IMG/VR virus record: IMGVR_UViG_3300032213_000629
Span: 1 to 39,444 of that record
Direction: 5' to 3' (one strand)
Length of the DNA stretch: 39,444 nt
Origin: a virus
The first letter of the stretch is position 1; every line of letters begins with the position of its first letter. The notes under the pieces are model-generated. The model was not told where the DNA came from and ran no database searches. It worked only from the letters and a program-made list of their open reading frames with translations. A program made the position numbers and the translations under genes. Of this stretch, positions 35,901-39,444 are shown one piece after another.

Positions 35901-38804
35901 TGCTTTAAAGTTAGATTTTTTACCACCAAAGGCTGCATCACGCAGTTCTAGTGGAATGTCAGACCATTGCTGCAAGTAAATAGGTTTACCGTATACACGG
36001 ACAGATTCAACATTACCTTTACCAGCACCTACACGGAATACTGAGCGTTGGAACTTCTCTGGCGTAAATTGTAATTCGCCTTCTTCAGCCAGTTTAACAT
36101 TATCCATAGTAAGAGATTCAACTTTACGCCAACCTTTAGGTGTGCGTAACTCTACTGTTTTGCCAGTATTTACAGCATTAATCATGTCTGACAAAAGATT
36201 AGTTGTGGCTTCTTCAATAGTTGCAGCACGCTTAATACCTGTGCGTTCTGCGGATTTAGCAGATTTAATTTCTGACTTAAGACTTGCAATAGTTTGTTTA
36301 AGTAATGGAACATCCCATTGAGTCTTGCCAGTATTTGCTAAATCTTTTTGAGCCTGAGCAAGATTTTTTTGTTCTGTTGCTAACTTTGTTTGTGCTTGCT
36401 CTAATTTAGATGCATCACCTAATTTACCAGGGCGACCTGATGGTGTTGCTATGTACTGCTCTGCGCTATGAATAGTTCCTGTGCCTGTATAACGGCGAGC
36501 AATGCTTGGAGAAGCAGAGGCTGCTAATGCACGGCTCTTATCTAAGGCTAATGGGCCAGCAGAACCATGATAAAGAGTTACTGACTCTAAATCTGCAAGT
36601 ACACCTTTGAGAGTATTTAACTCATCTTCAACGGTAAGTGGTCCAGTATCACCAGTTAACCGTAATCTAAATCTATCTCGCTCTATTTCACCAATGCGTT
36701 GGCTAACAGCCTTAGCAAGTTGCTGTCTGCCCATATCAACTGAGCGAAGCATGTCGGTGGCTGAACCAATTTCATGTTGTAAGACATTAAAATCATCGGC
36801 TTTACCAGCCATAACATTAACTTGGTCAATTAAGCGATTAAATCCAACCTTGCGATTGTTAAAGAAACGCTCCATACCCGCTTTACCATTGGCTGCAACC
36901 ATTGCTGGAAGGGCAATACCCTTGGCCATCATAGATAATTGGGCTTCTGTAAGGTTACGAACGGTGTAACCAAAGCGCATAAGTACAGAAGTTTTAAAAA
37001 TACTGTTAACTGTATCTAGTGCAGCCGATGTTTTGGCTGAACGGATAGCAAGATTGTCTACATCTAGCCCTTGTAACAGGGTTGGAAGCACTCTTTCGTG
37101 GGCTTTTACACCTTGTGCAAGTCTACCAATGTCCATAATTACAACAGTATTAGCACCTTGGCGTTGTAATAGTGGAGATGTCATGTTAACAAACTGGCCA
37201 TTATCAAAATAACCAAGAAAACCTTGATTGTTGTGTCTTTCAATTAACGAAGCACGGCGTGCATCGTAGATTCTATAAATTTTATCAAGTGTTTCAGTGT
37301 CATAGTTTGGAAACAAGTCATTAATTGCTAGGCGTTCTGCTTTTTTAATTACATCTAAACGCTCATTTGGGGTTATTGCAGCCAAATACTCATCAGCCAA
37401 ACCTTTAGATGTATTATTAAATTTGCCTGCTGATAAATCATTTACTTGACGAAGGAAAGTGCTAAATTCTGTGTATGAATTTGCATCATTAACATTAAAT
37501 ACACCACTTGGTAGTTCTTCTGAGAAGAAATGACCAACTTTAATTAATGGATGTAATGATGTCTTAAGAAAGGTTACATTTTGTGCTTCGCCAAATGTAC
37601 GAGCAGTGGCTTTTGTGGCTTTATTAACAGTACCAAAGCGTGATTCTTGTAAAAACTTCTTTTCAAACCCATAAGTAAATGGGCGACCAGTAGCAACTTC
37701 ATTGTATTTCTCAAGAAAGGCTGGGTCTGTTTTCTTTAAATCTTCAATTATTGAACCAACAGCATGGTTATAGTCAGTAGATGTAAGAACATCTCCATCT
37801 AATTTACCATCAAGTAATTGGCGGTTAGGATGTGAAACATCTAATGTGTTATCTAGCATTATTGCAAATTCAGAATCTTTTTCTGCAAGTTCAGCCATAG
37901 CCTTTGGCTCTTTGTTCATAAGAGCACGGAACAATCCAACTACATCTTGTTTATTATCAACTTTACCAAACATGTAGGCCATAGCATCTGGATTTGTAAC
38001 TTTCTTTTTCTTCCAGTATTCATACTGACCTTTAGCATCTGTTTGTGCTAGGAACTCAACATCTTTAGCAGCCTGACCTTCGCCTTTAATAGCACGGTCT
38101 AAAAGATTATCCATTTTATCGTTAGTCATTGCGTATCTACCAAAGACTGCACGAGATAATTTGCCGTTAATATTTTCGTATTGCAAACCTTTAGAGATAA
38201 TTACTGCACCTTTGCCAAAGAAACCAGCAAAAGTCAATGGGTCAATAATTGTTGATGCAACTAAATCTTCTGCACCGCTAAGAAACTTTCCTGTATATTG
38301 GTCAGAGAAAGCAGTCTTACGGTCCTCAGCATCAAACAAATCAAAACCAGCAGATAAGAATTTAAGGTTGTTATCAAGAGCATCAGCAAACCAACCGCTA
38401 CGCTCTGCTACATTTTTGCCTGGAGATAAAAGTGAAAGAGTTGCTTGGCCTAGAGAAATTTGGTCTTTGTTAGCAGCAACACGCTCACGGTAGGCATCAA
38501 ATGTTTCACCAGTATTTTTAAACTTGTTATACATTAAAGGTGTATCAAGGATGCTTTCTTCCATTTTTTGGCGAACAACGCCACCTGCTTCGTAAGACTT
38601 TTGACCTACAGCAAGTAAACCTTTTACACCAGCACGAACTGGAGTAGTTCCAATTTTGGCAACATCTTTAACAAGATTAATTCCATCCACATACCATGGG
38701 TCATCGTTAGATAACACATTAGACATGTCGTGAACAAGTCCTGAGATACCAGTAAAGTCAACAACATTTTTTGTTACTTTACCAACGGTGTCAGTCCATG
38801 ACAT
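32958..38804 (-). CDS. Giant multi-domain virion protein, about 1948 aa
   Basis: The ATG at 38804 overlaps the upstream stop (TAATG) and is preferred to a TTG at 38822. The N-terminal half is helical with hydrophobic stretches. A central part includes ESVTLYHGSAG (residues about 740-760), like the start of ADP-ribosyltransferase-type folds, with a later SHIALPES, but key residues are not certain. The C-terminal part has MKLLFPFYAAYENTLKRWGG (about 1440), then more helices. Size and location suggest a protein packed in the capsid and ejected with DNA; a tape measure is less likely since it precedes the capsid genes. No confident family. Confidence 0.6.
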   Translation of the reverse strand: MSWTDTVGKVTKNVVDFTGISGLVHDMSNVLSNDDPWYVDGINLVKDVAKIGTTPVRAGVKGLLAVGQKSYEAGGVVRQKMEESILDTPLMYNKFKNTGETFDAYRERVAANKDQISLGQATLSLLSPGKNVAERSGWFADALDNNLKFLSAGFDLFDAEDRKTAFSDQYTGKFLSGAEDLVASTIIDPLTFAGFFGKGAVIISKGLQYENINGKLSRAVFGRYAMTNDKMDNLLDRAIKGEGQAAKDVEFLAQTDAKGQYEYWKKKKVTNPDAMAYMFGKVDNKQDVVGLFRALMNKEPKAMAELAEKDSEFAIMLDNTLDVSHPNRQLLDGKLDGDVLTSTDYNHAVGSIIEDLKKTDPAFLEKYNEVATGRPFTYGFEKKFLQESRFGTVNKATKATARTFGEAQNVTFLKTSLHPLIKVGHFFSEELPSGVFNVNDANSYTEFSTFLRQVNDLSAGKFNNTSKGLADEYLAAITPNERLDVIKKAERLAINDLFPNYDTETLDKIYRIYDARRASLIERHNNQGFLGYFDNGQFVNMTSPLLQRQGANTVVIMDIGRLAQGVKAHERVLPTLLQGLDVDNLAIRSAKTSAALDTVNSIFKTSVLMRFGYTVRNLTEAQLSMMAKGIALPAMVAANGKAGMERFFNNRKVGFNRLIDQVNVMAGKADDFNVLQHEIGSATDMLRSVDMGRQQLAKAVSQRIGEIERDRFRLRLTGDTGPLTVEDELNTLKGVLADLESVTLYHGSAGPLALDKSRALAASASPSIARRYTGTGTIHSAEQYIATPSGRPGKLGDASKLEQAQTKLATEQKNLAQAQKDLANTGKTQWDVPLLKQTIASLKSEIKSAKSAERTGIKRAATIEEATTNLLSDMINAVNTGKTVELRTPKGWRKVESLTMDNVKLAEEGELQFTPEKFQRSVFRVGAGKGNVESVRVYGKPIYLQQWSDIPLELRDAAFGGKKSNFKAWVKTKGWNNPSDPVFKYMRENGYGRAVVADDARAGGLSHIALPESIGKDGRTGVIQRKITEAEVPAGALPETGILQTPEERRAALKKLGKKARLRKEEYSVSPYYTEDNVHAMINNGVEDAAARLSQEYAQAHAHLDDLFSRLNVTIDRAESTSVKQRIGYGTMSFDAGGHSYTLPKAFEEASWFLGRTSADQTWNSLVGTHEMAFTAGVGSRTVRTIDPSDPKYFEGWANILNLHFRDPETGVMDPVVRKILDGETDKQILAWFRKHEGMLYAKEAYTLVGEGKGATKLMGGELDEHLLGKLNETRSAVGAYIPDNETSLMLSAAKENGKPLSGGDVQKFLTERFGKTPEKLQPLNGLLVTSSKEYKDQERLIDTFQRRVMRFLGAMPEDIFARHPLTVAVYEKELRLNMAAMAEAKGADRLTPDEINRAVRNSRERARQEVESTLFTIVRRTGASSSQTMKLLFPFYAAYENTLKRWGGMAMNNPSIVSTSARTIAQVVNGQMVVDRDGNEITDAQQLQGDSSTANLVVRVPEAFIKALPGEWQKVVENSFKTINIPLRSLDVITQGNVGNPGFGPFATLPTYLIVKQKPELEDALKPFFPVGVPQSVTDIFTPSVIRRLNTVWSKDEMYVRTYNQMLRYETYLYNQGKRTDAPMPSEIESKTNKFFFLRALTSISAPFAIAPEVDFYAQTFRQLQNKYADYVDPTTGKRVYGMAEAEFLKQYPDFFEATVSLSRNVGGIEPSIQTVRNLRKHSDLMALAQGKGDPELIGFLADDGDDKYTFSQAAYQWQYAHGATPGAGSTYRQNRTSNELLKDANVKRGWAEFQQIQQLIKAYQIQNGITSDNDPQMKVVKEAKSLWVQTKAKENLDWYSEYVSPDRAKYARRAEILDVALKDKKWMTQNGERAVVKSVALYLETRKVIAQLLEQRNSAGGSRSLDAKSNSDIADAFQLFRDNLIVGSPEMEKFLNRYFSNDTVVV

Positions 38805-39289
38805 TACTGAGCATCCGCCCAACGAGTGAAGTTACGAAACGAATTAGATGCATAAGGAGATTCTGCATACGCTTTGTAAATTGGAAGAACTGCTTTTAAT
38901 TTTACTAAATCTTCATTGTTTTGCATTTCTAACATTGCTGTAGATGCAAGTGCTTCAGGGCCTGCGCCATCACCATATAGTGCGCCATTAGAGCCTGGTT
39001 CATCTGGAAATTGTGTAAATGCTCCAAGTGGGGTAACTTCACCACCTGCTCTTAAATTACTCATTGTAGGTGCATTTTGTCCAACACCTTTAGGAGTAGT
39101 AACTCCTGATTTATTCATTGGTGCCTGTGTTTGTAATTCTAAAAAGTCTTGTGCATTTTCAATGCCTGCTGCATAACGAGCAGCCTGACCATCTGTACGG
39201 GCTGAACCTGCTCCTGGATTAGACACGGGTGCTGGGTTAGACGGAACTCTGTCTCCGCCACGATTATCTTTTGATGGTGTAGTTATCAT
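38804..39289 (-). CDS. Hypothetical virion-region protein, 161 aa
   Basis: AAAGGA precedes the ATG. The N-terminus is Pro-, Gly- and Ser-rich and disordered (KDNRGGDRVPSNPAPVSNPG), the C-terminus helical (EDLVKLKAVLPIYKAYAES). Its stop overlaps the start of the giant protein as TAATG. It may help to load or guide that protein. Confidence 0.55.
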   Translation of the reverse strand: MITTPSKDNRGGDRVPSNPAPVSNPGAGSARTDGQAARYAAGIENAQDFLELQTQAPMNKSGVTTPKGVGQNAPTMSNLRAGGEVTPLGAFTQFPDEPGSNGALYGDGAGPEALASTAMLEMQNNEDLVKLKAVLPIYKAYAESPYASNSFRNFTRWADAQ

Positions 39290-39323
39290 TTTTTTCCTTT
39301 GCTATAAGAGCATTATTGTTGTT

Positions 39324-39344
39324 GAGCAGTTTTGAAACATGCTC
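39324..39344. repeat. Dispersed hairpin repeat, copy B
   Basis: GAGCA (39324-39328) with TGCTC (39340-39344) and GTTT with AAAC inside, one bulged A, followed on the plus strand by AGGTTTTT. It matches copy A at 20912-20945 at about 20 positions. On the minus strand it lies between the partial gene and the 161-aa gene. Confidence 0.55.
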
Positions 39345-39355
39345 AGGTTTTTAAA

Positions 39356-39444
39356 TTACTTGCTTCCGCGAGTACCGCTAGGTTGCTTACTTAGCATTGT
39401 TACGGATGCGCCAGGCTTTGAAGCCTTTGGCATACCATCTTTGC
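39356..39444 (-). CDS. C-terminal end of a basic protein cut by the right edge
   Basis: The minus frame is open from the edge to the TAA at 39356-39358. The visible tail ends KQPSGTRGSK and is basic and disordered. If the genome closes through a short unseen piece, this gene follows the portal. An internal ATG (MPKASK) is present, but nothing shows whether it is a start. Confidence 0.4.
   Translation of the reverse strand, partial: KDGMPKASKPGASVTMLSKQPSGTRGSK

Noticed and set aside
38805-38822. TTG start for the giant protein
   Set aside because: The ATG at 38804 overlaps the upstream stop and fits coupling better.
1-39444. Window as a complete circular genome
   Set aside because: Joining the edges makes the portal stop after about 14 more codons, far shorter than portals, so some sequence is missing.
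1-39444. tRNA genes or CRISPR arrays
   Set aside because: No cloverleaf with TTC arm and no regular repeat-spacer pattern was found by eye; a tRNA scan would be decisive.

Overview
This window is most of a tailed double-stranded DNA phage genome that probably infects an actinobacterium. The strongest host clue is a WhiB-type regulator at 8417-8755 with four cysteines in the family spacing and a GVWGG turn; that family is confined to actinobacteria and their phages. A proteasome beta-subunit-like protein fits the same host group, since actinobacteria are the main bacterial owners of proteasomes. The DNA is AT-rich by eye, and many virion proteins resemble types common in aquatic phages, so a freshwater actinobacterium is a reasonable guess (inference). 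No tape-measure protein, tail sheath or major tail protein was recognised. The capsid looks like the N4-gp56 type, and the 304-aa and 736-aa proteins sit where short-tail connector and nozzle proteins would be, so a short-tailed virion is possible but not proven.

Layout. Positions 1-3020 (minus) hold the start of the portal gene, cut by the window edge, and the large terminase. Positions 3021-3703 are non-coding and dense in hairpins, G-rich repeats and a promoter. Positions 3704-8755 (plus) are a rightward block of about 20 mostly tiny genes: a SprT-like metallopeptidase, several zinc-ribbon microproteins, two small membrane proteins, a membrane-anchored transglycosylase-like protein and WhiB. 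Positions 8859-15471 (minus) are the replication and nucleotide module: dNMP kinase, sigma-like factor, nuclease-like proteins, a two-ORF primase, glycosyltransferase-like protein, DnaB/RecA-fold ATPase and a RecB/Cas4-like nuclease. Positions 15563-16117 (plus) are a three-gene island ending in an FmdB-type zinc ribbon. Positions 16187-39444 (minus) are the late genes: lysis and membrane proteins, tail proteins and fibres, small basic proteins, the proteasome-like protein, capsid, scaffold, and a set of large helical proteins ending with a protein of about 1948 aa. If the genome map is circular, portal (left edge) would be followed, after a short unseen piece, by the genes at the right edge, giving the usual terminase-portal-scaffold-capsid-tail-lysis order.

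The most striking pattern is a start-associated sequence, consensus ACTTAAGACAGGAGAAA, repeated about 20 times in one orientation across 3.7-8.5 kb. Many copies form the ribosome binding site of the next gene; others lie inside genes, where they force LKT or LRQ peptides. At the end of this block, in the gap between the two converging gene sets, a hairpin at 8827-8852 carries in its loop and stem edge an 11-base perfect complement to AAGACAGGAGA. This suggests a phage RNA that could pair with the ribosome binding sites of many of its own early genes, a hypothesis that the sequence raises but does not prove. A second unusual element is a 44-nt nested hairpin at 3067-3110 whose two symmetric internal loops would form sheared G-A pairs in RNA.
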